A stretch of DNA of 64,000 bases. It comes from Bacteroidales bacterium 52_46. Lineage in GTDB: Bacteria; Bacteroidota; Bacteroidia; Bacteroidales; Muribaculaceae. Location: positions 1-64,000 of the forward strand of contig MNQK01000032.1 of NCBI GenBank assembly GCA_001915385.1, in the 5' to 3' direction. Every line of letters starts with the position of its first letter. Position 1 is the stretch's first letter. A program made the position numbers and the translations under genes. The notes under the pieces are model-generated. The model searched no databases. It was not told where the DNA came from and was given only the letters and a program-made list of their open reading frames with translations. This document shows positions 1 to 7,864 of this stretch, one piece after another.

Positions 1-105
1 AGCGTCACCACTCGAAACTTGCAAGTCGCTTTAGGGTTCGTCGACAACTACGCCCCTTATGGACTTTCACCACAGATGTATGACATGCCCGCCATACCAC
101 GATGA
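1..105 (+). CDS. 3' end of an unrecognised protein
   Basis: Frame 1 is open from the window edge for 34 codons and closes with TGA at 103-105. The visible tail ends in ..YDMPAIPR. I do not recognise a family in so short a piece. A strong terminator starts at the stop codon, which supports a real gene end. The start lies outside the window. Confidence 0.55.
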   Translation, partial: SVTTRNLQVALGFVDNYAPYGLSPQMYDMPAIPR

Positions 106-141
106 GCGAGGACGCGGTTGCGTCCTCGCTCAATTTGTTTT
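104..141 (+). terminator. Rho-independent terminator after the partial gene
   Basis: A perfect 12-bp stem (104-115 with 120-131) closes a GGTT loop and is followed by AATTTGTTTTT. It overlaps the last stop codon of the partial gene. Confidence 0.85.
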
Positions 142-154
142 TATGTGGATATTC

Positions 155-370
155 CGCTTACGCGTCATCACTTGGCTAAAAATCACTTTATTGACGAGGA
201 GATAATCATAGCAGGGATGCAAGGGGAAAATTACTACGGGGGTGTTACAGAACTAAACTTTCCGCGGTTAAAAACCGCGGCTACTATGCAAAGCCTCCTG
301 ATAATCAGCTGTGTAGTAGCCGCGGTTTTCAACCGCGGTCAGCTAAAATCGAGTTCTGCAACACCCTCCT
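155..370. repeat. Palindromic dispersed repeat (family A, copy 1)
   Basis: This gene-free stretch carries inverted arms 262-286 and 314-338, each with two CCGCGG blocks ending in CTACTA/TAGTAG. Outer ends at about 239-260 and 345-368 also pair (GGGTGTT..CAGAACT). Related copies lie at 7,624-7,788 and 27,700-27,815, with half copies near 59,411 and 62,256. At 155-170 is a CGCTTACGCGTC fragment of the composite element seen at 59,641 and inside the helicase gene. No protein is encoded. Confidence 0.85.
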
Positions 371-412
371 CCACTTAAATCAGCTTGAATAGTGCGTTCC
401 TACCATTTTACA

Positions 413-1231
413 TCAGGCGGGCCAGAGGGCGTGGAAGTGGTTTACGGGGCCGTGGCCTTTGCCTATCTGGTAGGAGGCGCCGGAGGTGATGGCGGCGGAG
501 AGGTAGGATTTGGCTGTGTGGACGGCGTCGTCGAGGGTGGCGCCTTTGGCGAGGCATGCGGCTATTGCGGAGGAGAGGGTGCAGCCGGTGCCGTGGGTGT
601 TGCGGGTGTCGACACGGGGCGCGGAGAGGCGCATCACGTTGCCAGTCTCGGCGTTGTAGAAGATGTCGACAAGGGTATCATTCTCGAGGTGGCCTGCTTT
701 GAGCATTACGGAGACATCGCCGGAGGCTTTGGAGAGGGCTATGGCGGCGTCCTCTAACTGGTCCTGGCTGTCGATGGTCTGACCGAGCAGCAATGAGGCT
801 TCGGGCAGATTGGGGGTTATGATACGGCTATACGGGATGAGCACCGAGCGCAGGGTCTCGACGGCCTCGGGGAGGAGGAGCGGGTCGCCGGAGGTGGCTA
901 CCATCACGGGGTCGAGGACGATATTGCGTACGTCGGGGTATTGTGCGAGGGTGTCGCGGACGGTGTTAATCAGTTCGGAGTCGTGGAGCATACCGATTTT
1001 GACGGCGTCGACGCCGAGGTCGTCGATGACGGAGCGTATCTGGCCGGCGACGAACTGTGCGGGCACGGGGTGTACGCCGTAGACGCCCTGCGTGTTTTCA
1101 TCGACAAGGGCGACGATGGCTGATGCGCCGTAGACGCCGAGGGCCGAGAATGTTTTGAGGTCGGCCTGCATGCCGGCTCCCCCGGAGGGGTCGCTGCCGG
1201 CTATGGTGAGTGCTATGGGGTATTTTTTCAT
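413..1231 (-). CDS. thiD: Hydroxymethylpyrimidine (phosphate) kinase ThiD
   Basis: ThiD phosphorylates HMP and HMP-P to HMP-PP, the pyrimidine donor for thiamin phosphate synthesis. The 272-aa protein has the family's usual length. It shows the N-terminal GSDPSGGAG (12-20), the MQADLKTF segment after it, and the ribokinase-fold active site HGTGCTLS (213-220, Cys217). It is the last gene of the leftward thiamin operon. It is separated from tenA by about 80 bp holding a GTCGGAC-type repeat, so it may be partly uncoupled. With TenA upstream, it could process salvaged HMP. Confidence 0.95.
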   Translation of the reverse strand: MKKYPIALTIAGSDPSGGAGMQADLKTFSALGVYGASAIVALVDENTQGVYGVHPVPAQFVAGQIRSVIDDLGVDAVKIGMLHDSELINTVRDTLAQYPDVRNIVLDPVMVATSGDPLLLPEAVETLRSVLIPYSRIITPNLPEASLLLGQTIDSQDQLEDAAIALSKASGDVSVMLKAGHLENDTLVDIFYNAETGNVMRLSAPRVDTRNTHGTGCTLSSAIAACLAKGATLDDAVHTAKSYLSAAITSGASYQIGKGHGPVNHFHALWPA

Positions 1232-1238
1232 TTTTTAG

Positions 1239-1292
1239 ATGCTTTTGGTCGGACGAGTCGGACAGGTCTGACCGGTCGGACAAGTCGGACTT
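1239..1292. repeat. GTCnGAC tandem repeat (family C, copy 1)
   Basis: Short near-palindromic units such as GTCGGACAGGTCTGAC recur with about 8-10 bp period between tenA and thiD. The same kind of array occurs at 42,022-42,072. A small ORF across it (MSDRSDLSDSSD..) only translates the repeat and is not called. Confidence 0.7.
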
Positions 1293-1312
1293 TGAGTGAG
1301 ACTTCGGGAGGA

Positions 1313-1972
1313 TTAAATCAGGATACTGTGGTCGGGGGCGCCTTTGTTGTAGGCGGAGTGCCAGAAGAGGGCTTCGAGGTGGGTGGCTTCGATGTAGGTT
1401 GCGGTCATCTCGCTACGGACGCGATCGGAGACGGTGGCGGCGAGGCGGTCGCAGACGTCAATGGCTTTTTCGGTGCTGACATCGAATGCGGGGTCGGAGT
1501 ATGTCTCTATCCACGCCCTGTACGGGTTGCCATCGAGACGGGCTATCGACAGGATGTAGCGGCCGATTTCGAGATAGACCCAGAAGCAGGGCAATATCGC
1601 GGCTGCCTCGACGGCAATGTCGTCGTGGGAACGTGCGCGCAGGAACGATGTGTAAAACTCGCATGCCTGCGATTTGACGGCATTTTTGTCGGGGTTGAAG
1701 CGTGCGTGAAGCTCTTTTTCAACCGCTACCCCATCGACGGCAAAGCCGAGGAATGTCTCTACGTCGGCCATGTCGGGGAGACGCGACGCTATGTGGGCGA
1801 GGACGCGTGTGTAGACATCGAGATACAGGCGGTCCTGGCTTATGTAGAAGCGGAATATGTCGTCGGGCAGCGTGCCGTCGGCAAGTCCGCGAATGAACGG
1901 CTGGCACTTGATTTGCTCAATGAGGGGCAGGGATGCCTGCCATGCCAAATTGCTCCATTTTTCCATAATCAC
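1313..1972 (-). CDS. tenA: TenA-family thiaminase II / aminopyrimidine hydrolase
   Basis: TenA hydrolyses thiamin breakdown products (aminomethyl-pyrimidine) to HMP so the pyrimidine can be reused. The 219-aa all-helical protein carries the family's catalytic Cys in LPCFWVYLEIG (Cys129) and the late acidic residue in THLEALFWHSAY (Glu200), so it should be active. Met1 or Met3 could be the start. It follows the methyltransferase gene by 5 bp. In an operon without thiC, salvage by TenA could be the main source of pyrimidine (inference). Confidence 0.9.
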   Translation of the reverse strand: MIMEKWSNLAWQASLPLIEQIKCQPFIRGLADGTLPDDIFRFYISQDRLYLDVYTRVLAHIASRLPDMADVETFLGFAVDGVAVEKELHARFNPDKNAVKSQACEFYTSFLRARSHDDIAVEAAAILPCFWVYLEIGRYILSIARLDGNPYRAWIETYSDPAFDVSTEKAIDVCDRLAATVSDRVRSEMTATYIEATHLEALFWHSAYNKGAPDHSILI

Positions 1973-1977
1973 AGCGG

Positions 1978-2679
1978 TTATTTTTGAGCGATTACGGCTA
2001 CGTAGTCGCCGCGGTCACAGCCTTCTACGGGGGATTCGGTCTTGAGGTCGGAGTAGAGGGGATGTGTGGTGAGAGTCTGGAGATAACGTATATCCTTGAA
2101 ACCGGCATCCCTGAGGTATTCGACTTTTTCCGCGGTGGTGCGCCAATTGGCCACGTTGACAAATTCAATGGGATAGGGATTGGGGGGATAAACGCCGGCG
2201 AGGAGCGGGTGGTCCCATGTGCCGAGGGCTTTGGCGAGGTTGTACATTATGCCGTAGGTGCTCTCTTTGGGCACATCGACGAGGATGATGCGTCCGCCCG
2301 CGGGAAGTGCGTCATACACTTTTGCCACGATGCCGCGGAGGTCGGTGATGTAGCTCGGTGAGCCGTTGAATATTATCGTGCCGTATTTTCCTGCGGGATA
2401 ATCGAAATCCTCGCCGGTGGCAATAACTACGTCCATGCCGCGCTTGCGGGCTATTTCGGCCATGCCGGTGGAAGGCTCTACGCCGTCGGTGACATCAATG
2501 TCATACTCCCTGCGCATTATATCCTCGAACAGGCCGCTGCCGCATCCTACCGAAAGTATGGGGCGCGGTGCGTCTTTAAGCGTCGCGGCAACGAGTGCCA
2601 CTTCGGAGGCGAGCACGTTGGAATTTTCAATAAACCATTGGTCATACGCTCCGGCGTATTCATCAAAACTTGTAGCCAT
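1978..2679 (-). CDS. Class I SAM-dependent methyltransferase in the thiamin operon
   Basis: The 233-aa protein has the Rossmann SAM-binding motif ILSVGCGSG (41-49), an acidic residue after the second strand (GVEPS) and later GGRIILVDVP, typical of UbiE/BioC-like class I methyltransferases. The substrate cannot be read from the sequence. It sits between thiF and tenA with short spacers and reads with the operon. Methyltransferases are not a standard member of thiamin operons, so a role in thiamin metabolism is only suggested by position. Confidence 0.8.
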   Translation of the reverse strand: MATSFDEYAGAYDQWFIENSNVLASEVALVAATLKDAPRPILSVGCGSGLFEDIMRREYDIDVTDGVEPSTGMAEIARKRGMDVVIATGEDFDYPAGKYGTIIFNGSPSYITDLRGIVAKVYDALPAGGRIILVDVPKESTYGIMYNLAKALGTWDHPLLAGVYPPNPYPIEFVNVANWRTTAEKVEYLRDAGFKDIRYLQTLTTHPLYSDLKTESPVEGCDRGDYVAVIAQK

Positions 2680-2704
2680 ATATATTATTTTTATCTATTT
2701 ATTT

Positions 2705-3397
2705 TTAAAAATCAATTGTGGTGAACGACATTTTGTCGAGTTCGAGCACGAGGAGACGTCCGTCGAGGCATTCGCCGCAACCGGTGAGCACCTTGATTGC
2801 CTCAAGCGCCTGGATGCTGCCTACAATGCCGGGGACGGGGCCGAGCGTACCTATCATACGTCCGGGACGGGGCGCAAAACTGTCGGCATCGGGATAGAGG
2901 TCGACGTAGCGACGGCGGTTGCGATGGTTGAACACGGTGACGCAGCCGTAAAGGCCGTCGATGCTGCCGTGGACCCACGGCAGGCCATGCCGCGCGCATT
3001 CGCTGTCGATGAGCATGCGTGTGGCGAAATTGTCGGTGCAGTCCATTACGATATCGTAGCCGGCAATCAGTGATGGGGCATTGGCCGGAGTGAGTCCCGC
3101 GTCAATGACATCAATGACTGTGGCTGACGACATGGCCAATAGCCTTTCGCGAGCGCAAGCGGTCTTGGGGCGGCCGAGGTCGCGCTCGGTGTAGAGTATC
3201 TGGCGCTGGAGGTTGGTGAGACTGACGGTGTCGGGGTCGCACAGACCTATACGGCCAACGCCTGAGGACACGAGGTAGGACGCGACGGGGGCACCGAGGC
3301 CTCCGAGACCGACGATGAGGGCGGAGGAGGCGAGCAATTTCTGCTGACCGGCCTCGCCGAACCCATCGATTATTGTCTGTCGCTGATAACGTTCCAT
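2705..3397 (-). CDS. thiF: ThiF/MoeB-family sulfur-carrier adenylyltransferase
   Basis: This E1-like enzyme adenylates the C-terminal Gly-Gly of ThiS before sulfur loading. It has the nucleotide-binding VGLGGLG (29-35), DPDTVSLTNLQRQ with the ATP-contacting Asp and Arg, and the family signature PGIVGSIQALEAIKVLTG. I start at MERYQRQ, 1 bp after the thiH stop; the longer open frame overlaps thiH and reads as low-complexity sequence. The first of the two zinc CxxC pairs of typical ThiF/MoeB is missing; only CGEC near the C-terminus remains. Confidence 0.9.
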   Translation of the reverse strand: MERYQRQTIIDGFGEAGQQKLLASSALIVGLGGLGAPVASYLVSSGVGRIGLCDPDTVSLTNLQRQILYTERDLGRPKTACARERLLAMSSATVIDVIDAGLTPANAPSLIAGYDIVMDCTDNFATRMLIDSECARHGLPWVHGSIDGLYGCVTVFNHRNRRRYVDLYPDADSFAPRPGRMIGTLGPVPGIVGSIQALEAIKVLTGCGECLDGRLLVLELDKMSFTTIDF

Positions 3398-3398
3398 A

Positions 3399-4508
3399 TC
3401 AGTCGAATATGCGATCCCAGTCTTTCCATACCGGTTCGCGTCCGAGCGCACGCAGGTCGGCGACAACTTTCTCGGGGGAGGCGTCGTCGCTGATGGTGAA
3501 CTGCTCGAGGGAGTCGGTGCATGACGCATAGCCTCCGGGGTCGACCTTCGAGCCGGCGCTCATGGTGGTGACGCCGAGGGTGGCCATATTGTTGCGGAAA
3601 GCGTGGTTTTCGCGGGTAGAATACGAGATGTCGACATCGGGGTCGAAGATGCGGAAGGCGAAGGTGAGCTGTGCGAGTTCGCGGTCGGTCATCACTACAT
3701 TGGGCTGGAAACCGGACTCCGACGGCCGCATGCGGGGGAAGTTGACGGAATATTTCGTGCGCCAGTAGTTTTTACGCAGATATAGCAGGTGGCGCGCCAT
3801 CATCGTGACGTCGGTGCGCCAGTCCTCAAGGCCGATGAGCACACCCATACCGATTTTATGCACTCCGGCCATGCCCATGCGGTCGAAACCGTTACAGCGC
3901 CATTCGAAATTGGACTTCATGCCCGCGGGATGGTATTTCTTATAGTTGGCGCGGTTGTAAGTCTCCTGAAAACAGATGACGCCATTGAGACCAGAATGAG
4001 TGAGGCGGGCGTAGTCCTCGGTAGAGAGCGGCATCACCTCGATGGTGAGGTTGGCGAAGTAGGGACGGCATACCTGAAGCGCCTGCTCGAGATAGTCGGT
4101 ACCGGCTTTCACAGGGTTTTCGCCGGTCACGATAAGCAGGTTTTCGAAAGGCCCGAGCTTCTTGATGGCCTCGCATTCGGCCTTTATCTGGTCCATCGTA
4201 AGGATGACGCGGTTGAATTTGTTATGGCAGTTGAAGCCGCAGTACACGCAGGAGTTGGTGCAGGAGTTGGTGATATACATCGGGATGAATATCTGCATCG
4301 TCTTGCCGAAACGCTGCTCGGTGAGGCGGCGGCTTTTGCGGGCCATCTGCTCCAGATACGGGGCGGCGGCGGGTGAGATGAGAGCCATGAAGTCGCGGTC
4401 AGTGAGGCGTTCGGCCTGAAGGGCGCGCTCGACATCGGCCGCCGTCATCGCCATTATCGCGGCGGTGGTCCCGTCCCAGTCGTATTTCAATAATTCGTCG
4501 GAAAACAT
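3399..4508 (-). CDS. thiH: 2-iminoacetate synthase ThiH (radical SAM)
   Basis: ThiH cleaves tyrosine by radical SAM chemistry to give dehydroglycine (2-iminoacetate) for the thiazole ring, with p-cresol as by-product. The CxxxCxxC iron-sulfur motif is complete (Cys83, Cys87, Cys90, in NSCTNSCVYCGF). The 369-aa length fits the family. The start lies 1 bp after the thiG stop. A ThiH rather than ThiO thiazole route fits an anaerobe. Confidence 0.96.
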   Translation of the reverse strand: MFSDELLKYDWDGTTAAIMAMTAADVERALQAERLTDRDFMALISPAAAPYLEQMARKSRRLTEQRFGKTMQIFIPMYITNSCTNSCVYCGFNCHNKFNRVILTMDQIKAECEAIKKLGPFENLLIVTGENPVKAGTDYLEQALQVCRPYFANLTIEVMPLSTEDYARLTHSGLNGVICFQETYNRANYKKYHPAGMKSNFEWRCNGFDRMGMAGVHKIGMGVLIGLEDWRTDVTMMARHLLYLRKNYWRTKYSVNFPRMRPSESGFQPNVVMTDRELAQLTFAFRIFDPDVDISYSTRENHAFRNNMATLGVTTMSAGSKVDPGGYASCTDSLEQFTISDDASPEKVVADLRALGREPVWKDWDRIFD

Positions 4509-4509
4509 A

Positions 4510-5277
4510 TCAGTCGAGGAATGAGGTCAGGGGGCTTGACGCCTCCGCACAATCGGATACAGCACCCAGTCCGGCGAGGTATGCCTCGCGGCCTGCTACG
4601 GTTGCGGCGGCAAATGCGCGCGCCATAGCCACGGGATTGCCGGCAACGGCGATAGCGGTGTTGACGAGCACGGCGTCGGCACCAAGCTCCATCGCTTCAG
4701 CGGCATGGGAGGGAGCGCCAAGGCCGGCGTCGACTACCACGGGGACGCGGCTCTGGCTGATGATGATTTTCAAGAGTTCGCGGGTCACGAGTCCCTTGTT
4801 GCTGCCGATAGGTGCGGCCAAAGGCATGACAGTAGCCGCACCGGCTTCCTCAAGGCGTTTGCAAAGCACGGGGTCGGCCTGGATATAGGGAAGTACGACG
4901 AATCCGAGGCGTGCAAGTTCTTCGGTGGCTTTCAGTGTTTCAACCGGGTCGGGAAGGAGATATTTGGGGTCGGGATGTATCTCGAGTTTGATGAAATCGG
5001 TACCGAACGCCTCGCGGGCGAGCTGGGCGGCGAGGACGGCTTCCTCGGCGTTGCGCACGCCTGAGGTGTTGGGCAGAAGCTGGATGCCTTCGTGCTGTAT
5101 GTGGTGGAGCATCTCGTCCTCACGGTCGTCCATGTCGATACGCTTCATGGCTACGGTGACCATCTGAGTGCCTGAGGCGAGAATGGCCTGCTCCATGATT
5201 TCATTACTGCGGAATTTGCCGGTTCCGACAAAGAGACGCGAGGTGAATTCGCGTCCGCCGATAATAAGTTCTGACAT
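4510..5277 (-). CDS. thiG: Thiazole synthase ThiG
   Basis: ThiG condenses deoxyxylulose phosphate, dehydroglycine and ThiS thiocarboxylate into the thiazole phosphate. The 255-aa TIM barrel has the Schiff-base lysine in FIKLEIHPD (Lys97) and the phosphate-binding VVVDAGLGAPSHAAEAMELG. It starts 6 bp after thiE and is followed 1 bp later by thiH. In many Bacteroidetes thiC sits between thiG and thiH (recalled knowledge); here they abut. Confidence 0.97.
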   Translation of the reverse strand: MSELIIGGREFTSRLFVGTGKFRSNEIMEQAILASGTQMVTVAMKRIDMDDREDEMLHHIQHEGIQLLPNTSGVRNAEEAVLAAQLAREAFGTDFIKLEIHPDPKYLLPDPVETLKATEELARLGFVVLPYIQADPVLCKRLEEAGAATVMPLAAPIGSNKGLVTRELLKIIISQSRVPVVVDAGLGAPSHAAEAMELGADAVLVNTAIAVAGNPVAMARAFAAATVAGREAYLAGLGAVSDCAEASSPLTSFLD

Positions 5278-5283
5278 ATTTAT

Positions 5284-6447
5284 TTAATTTATTGTTTGTT
5301 GTATTCGGTCAATTATTTCCCGTGTGGCGAGTGCGGGGTCGGGAGCATTGCGGATAGTGCCGCTGACGGCTACGCCGCTGACACCGGTCGACATGACGGG
5401 GGCGATGTCGGCGAGTTCTATGCCGCCGATAGCCACAACCGGCAGCGTTATTCCGGCGGCGCGGCAACCGGCGGTAATAGCGCGGTAGCCTTCGAGGCCG
5501 AGCATGGGGCTGAGTTTCTCCTTGGTGGTGGTGAAGCGGTAGGGACCGAGGCCTATGTAGTCGGCCCCGGCCTGTGCGGCGCACTGAATGTCGGCCAACG
5601 TGTTGGCTGTCGCGCCGATTATCCTGCGTACGCCCAGGATAGCGCGGGCTTCTGCCACGGGCATGTCGTTCTTGCCGAGGTGGACACCGTCGGCATTTAT
5701 TTTTTCAACCAGACCGACATGGTCATCGATGATGAAGGTGGCTCCGTAGCAGTCGCAAAGGGTGCGGATTTCCCGGCCCTCGCGCAGGAGGGTCGCGGTG
5801 TCGGCATCCTTATGGCGCAGCTGTATCCACCGGCATCCGCCTGCAAGGGCTCGTTCTACCTGCGAGGCAAGCGAGGTGCCTGGGACTGGGTGCGTGATGA
5901 ACTGGAGGCGGAACGCATCGGCGTCGATACGGGCACGCCATACGTCGCCCAGCATCGCCACGCCGCCAAAACCGAGCGAACGGATTTCATCGAATCGTTC
6001 GGGGGTGACGCCGCCGAGCGCGAATATACGGTCGTTGACAGCCGAACGGAGCTCGTCGAAATCGAAATTACCTTTGTAGCCCGGTTTGGAGATGCTCGGA
6101 TAGACGGGACTGAGGAATGCGTAGTCGTAGCTTCCGTCGGCTATCTCGGCGATAGTGTGGAGCGAACGGCTTATCAGGCCGTTCCAACCGTGGGGAGGCT
6201 GTGGATTGCGGCTGTTGAGATGCACGCCGCCGAGCGAGAGGCGCCGGGCGACGTCGAAATGGTCGTGGAGAGTGAGGCGCGGGTAAAATTCCGCGGGAAT
6301 GGATTTTACGAGGGCTTCGACCTGTGCGGGGGTGGCTCCGGGTTTGCGGATATGCACGCGCCAGTACCAGTCATCGCGCAAAAGGGAGGCAATGGCCGCT
6401 GCCTCGCCGTCGAAAAATTCGGGAACTGTGATTGCGATAGCGCGCAT
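5284..6447 (-). CDS. thiE: Tandem-domain thiamin phosphate synthase (TenI/ThiE-like + ThiE)
   Basis: The protein joins two TIM-barrel domains of the ThiE/TenI family. The C-terminal half (about 185-387) has the motifs of active ThiE: QLRHKDAD, FIIDDHVGL..ADGVHLG, GADYIGLGPYRFTTTK and VVAIGGI. The N-terminal half keeps GVHLNSRNP, FLSPVYPSISKPGYKG and IFALGGV but lacks clear pyrophosphate-binding signatures, resembling TenI-type or degenerate ThiE. A GTG 15 bp upstream is also possible, but the ATG at 6447 is preceded by GGAGGG and just follows the thiS stop, so I prefer it (387 aa). ThiE joins HMP-PP and thiazole phosphate to make thiamin phosphate. Confidence 0.92.
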   Translation of the reverse strand: MRAIAITVPEFFDGEAAAIASLLRDDWYWRVHIRKPGATPAQVEALVKSIPAEFYPRLTLHDHFDVARRLSLGGVHLNSRNPQPPHGWNGLISRSLHTIAEIADGSYDYAFLSPVYPSISKPGYKGNFDFDELRSAVNDRIFALGGVTPERFDEIRSLGFGGVAMLGDVWRARIDADAFRLQFITHPVPGTSLASQVERALAGGCRWIQLRHKDADTATLLREGREIRTLCDCYGATFIIDDHVGLVEKINADGVHLGKNDMPVAEARAILGVRRIIGATANTLADIQCAAQAGADYIGLGPYRFTTTKEKLSPMLGLEGYRAITAGCRAAGITLPVVAIGGIELADIAPVMSTGVSGVAVSGTIRNAPDPALATREIIDRIQQTIN

Positions 6448-6451
6448 ACCT

Positions 6452-6655
6452 TTACCCTCCACACACGGCTTTTATTACCGTTATCTTCATGCCGTCGGCA
6501 ATGGTATACTCGGCCCACTGCGCCCGCGGGACAACGCGGTTGTTGACAGCTATGGCATGTCCCTTCTCACTGATGCCCTGGCTCTGCAGCAGTGCGGTAA
6601 GTGTATCGCACCCTTCGGGCAACAGGACTTCCATACGATTAATCTCTACTTTCAT
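6452..6655 (-). CDS. thiS: Sulfur carrier protein ThiS
   Basis: This 67-aa ubiquitin-fold protein ends in VCGG; its C-terminal Gly-Gly is adenylated by ThiF and carries the sulfur for the thiazole. I start at MKVEINRMEV because this gives the usual length; the longer open frame runs back into the riboswitch. It is the first gene of the thi operon. Confidence 0.95.
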   Translation of the reverse strand: MKVEINRMEVLLPEGCDTLTALLQSQGISEKGHAIAVNNRVVPRAQWAEYTIADGMKITVIKAVCGG

Positions 6656-6753
6656 CTGACTGATATGTCTGTAAAAAATTATCCGGCACCGATATGGCGA
6701 CGGACACAATGAGGGGAAATTAATCCTGTTACGGGGAAATGCAAAAACAATCT

Positions 6754-6836
6754 CACAAGTTCCTTTCGGCAGTACTAACCGCATCAAGTTCATAGGGTAT
6801 AATCTCAGTCCTCCAACGAGGACACCCCTCCTGTGT
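6754..6836 (-). promoter_or_regulatory. TPP riboswitch (THI element)
   Basis: Read on the minus strand, the leader of thiS has the conserved TPP-riboswitch blocks GGGGTGTCC, GGACTGAGAT, ACCCTATGAACTTGATG and GGTTAGTACTGCCGAAAGG. The ends CACAGG (6835-6830) and CTTGTG (6759-6754) pair as P1. About 100 nt separate it from thiS, enough for an expression platform. It should lower operon expression when TPP is plentiful. Confidence 0.95.
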
Positions 6837-6842
6837 TCCCCG

Positions 6843-6873
6843 CAAAATTACACAATTTTTCATTTATGTCAAA
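6843..6873 (-). promoter_or_regulatory. Promoter of the thi operon
   Basis: On the minus strand, TTTG (6873-6870), 19 bp, then TAATTTTG (6850-6843): a full match to the Bacteroidetes sigma-ABfr consensus. Transcription would begin at about 6837, right at the riboswitch. Confidence 0.8.
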
Positions 6874-6892
6874 TTTATACGGGAAATAAATG

Positions 6893-6900
6893 TATCTTTG
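6893..6900 (+). promoter_or_regulatory. -7 box for the nucleotidyltransferase gene
   Basis: TATCTTTG fits TAnnTTTG and lies 27 bp before the ATG. No clear TTTG -33 box is seen. Confidence 0.6.
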
Positions 6901-6926
6901 CCGATTTATCTAAAAATAACTGAAAG

Positions 6927-7520
6927 ATGAAAAATTCTGAAAAATCAGATGCTGCGGTTGAGAGGGCTTATCGTGTCATGGCTCAGTCTGGCATCGTGGA
7001 AACGCTGCAACGGCACGGGTGCAGAGTGAATGTAATCGGTTCGGTGGCTATGGGACTTATCGCTTCGCACAAGGATATCGACCTGCATGTCTACAGCAAA
7101 GGGGTAACGACCGCCGGCAGTTTTGCCATTATGGCCGAGATTGCCGACAATCCGGATGTAACGGAAATCATTTGTATCAACGGGCTTCATACCGATGAAC
7201 GGTGCATCGCATGGCACATCAATTACCGATGTAGCGACGGCGAAATGTGGAAGTTCGACATAATCCATATCGGGGAGGGCTCGCGCTACGACGGGTTCTT
7301 CGAGGAGATGGCCGAACGAATCAAAGCCCGGCTTACACCGGAATTGAGGGAGCTGATACTGGAATTGAAATTTTCGACGCCCGACGATATGAAAATAAGC
7401 GGTGTGGAATATTACGAGGCGGTGATTGCCGACGGAGTAAGGACTCTCCCCGCACTCTACGAATGGGTGGAACGGCACCGTGCGAATCCGCGCAGTGAAT
7501 ACTGGATGCCGGAGGAGTAA
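6927..7520 (+). CDS. Nucleotidyltransferase-fold protein
   Basis: The 197-aa protein has the polymerase-beta-like nucleotidyltransferase signature: a Gly-Ser pair (VIGSVAMG, 38-39) followed by the metal-binding pattern DIDLHV (Asp50, Asp52). It may move a nucleotidyl group, like aminoglycoside or GrpB-type enzymes, but the substrate cannot be told. It is a single gene, divergent from the thi operon and followed by repeats. No antitoxin-like partner is adjacent, so a toxin-antitoxin role is not supported. Confidence 0.8.
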   Translation: MKNSEKSDAAVERAYRVMAQSGIVETLQRHGCRVNVIGSVAMGLIASHKDIDLHVYSKGVTTAGSFAIMAEIADNPDVTEIICINGLHTDERCIAWHINYRCSDGEMWKFDIIHIGEGSRYDGFFEEMAERIKARLTPELRELILELKFSTPDDMKISGVEYYEAVIADGVRTLPALYEWVERHRANPRSEYWMPEE

Positions 7521-7544
7521 GGATATGCCAATTCGCTTTGTGTA

Positions 7545-7788
7545 GCAGAAGGTGTTGCAAAACTCGAAATTAGCCACGGTCTGTGCGTCCGATAATCCGT
7601 TGATAATCAACATCTGTTTCCCGGAGGGTGTTGCAAGCCTAAACTGACCGCGGTTAAAAACCGCGGCTACTATGCAAAGGCTCTTGATAATCAGCCGTGT
7701 AGTAGCCGCGGTTTCTTTGCAGAGCAAAGCGCCAAAGGCGATAATCAACCGCGGTCAGCTAAAGTCGAGCTTTGCCCCCTACTATTGG
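7545..7788. repeat. Dispersed palindromic repeats (family A, copy 2, plus a partial copy)
   Basis: This fills most of a 344-bp gene-free stretch. A partial element at about 7,549-7,610 (GGTGTTGCAAAACTC.., CACGGTCTGTGCGTC) resembles the one at 31,901-32,040. A full family A palindrome follows (about 7,624-7,788). Its right arm is split by some 30 bp (AGAGCAAAGCGCCAAAGG..) between the two CCGCGG blocks, which copies 1 and 3 lack. Confidence 0.8.
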
Positions 7789-7864
7789 AAATGTTGCAAT
7801 TCCCTCATCATGCTGTCGTAAAATTAGTTTTGCATCACTCTCTTTTTAACTTTTACGGGAATGG

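Noticed and set aside
118..378. 86-codon ORF across the first repeat
   Set aside because: It translates the palindromic element and terminator; the peptide has no signal or family.
5296..6546. 416-codon open frame antisense to thiE
   Set aside because: Fully overlaps a well-supported ThiE gene and the start of thiS; no recognisable domain.
6927..7520. Nucleotidyltransferase as a MntA/HepT-type toxin-antitoxin
   Set aside because: No HEPN partner gene is adjacent, and the gene stands alone between repeats.
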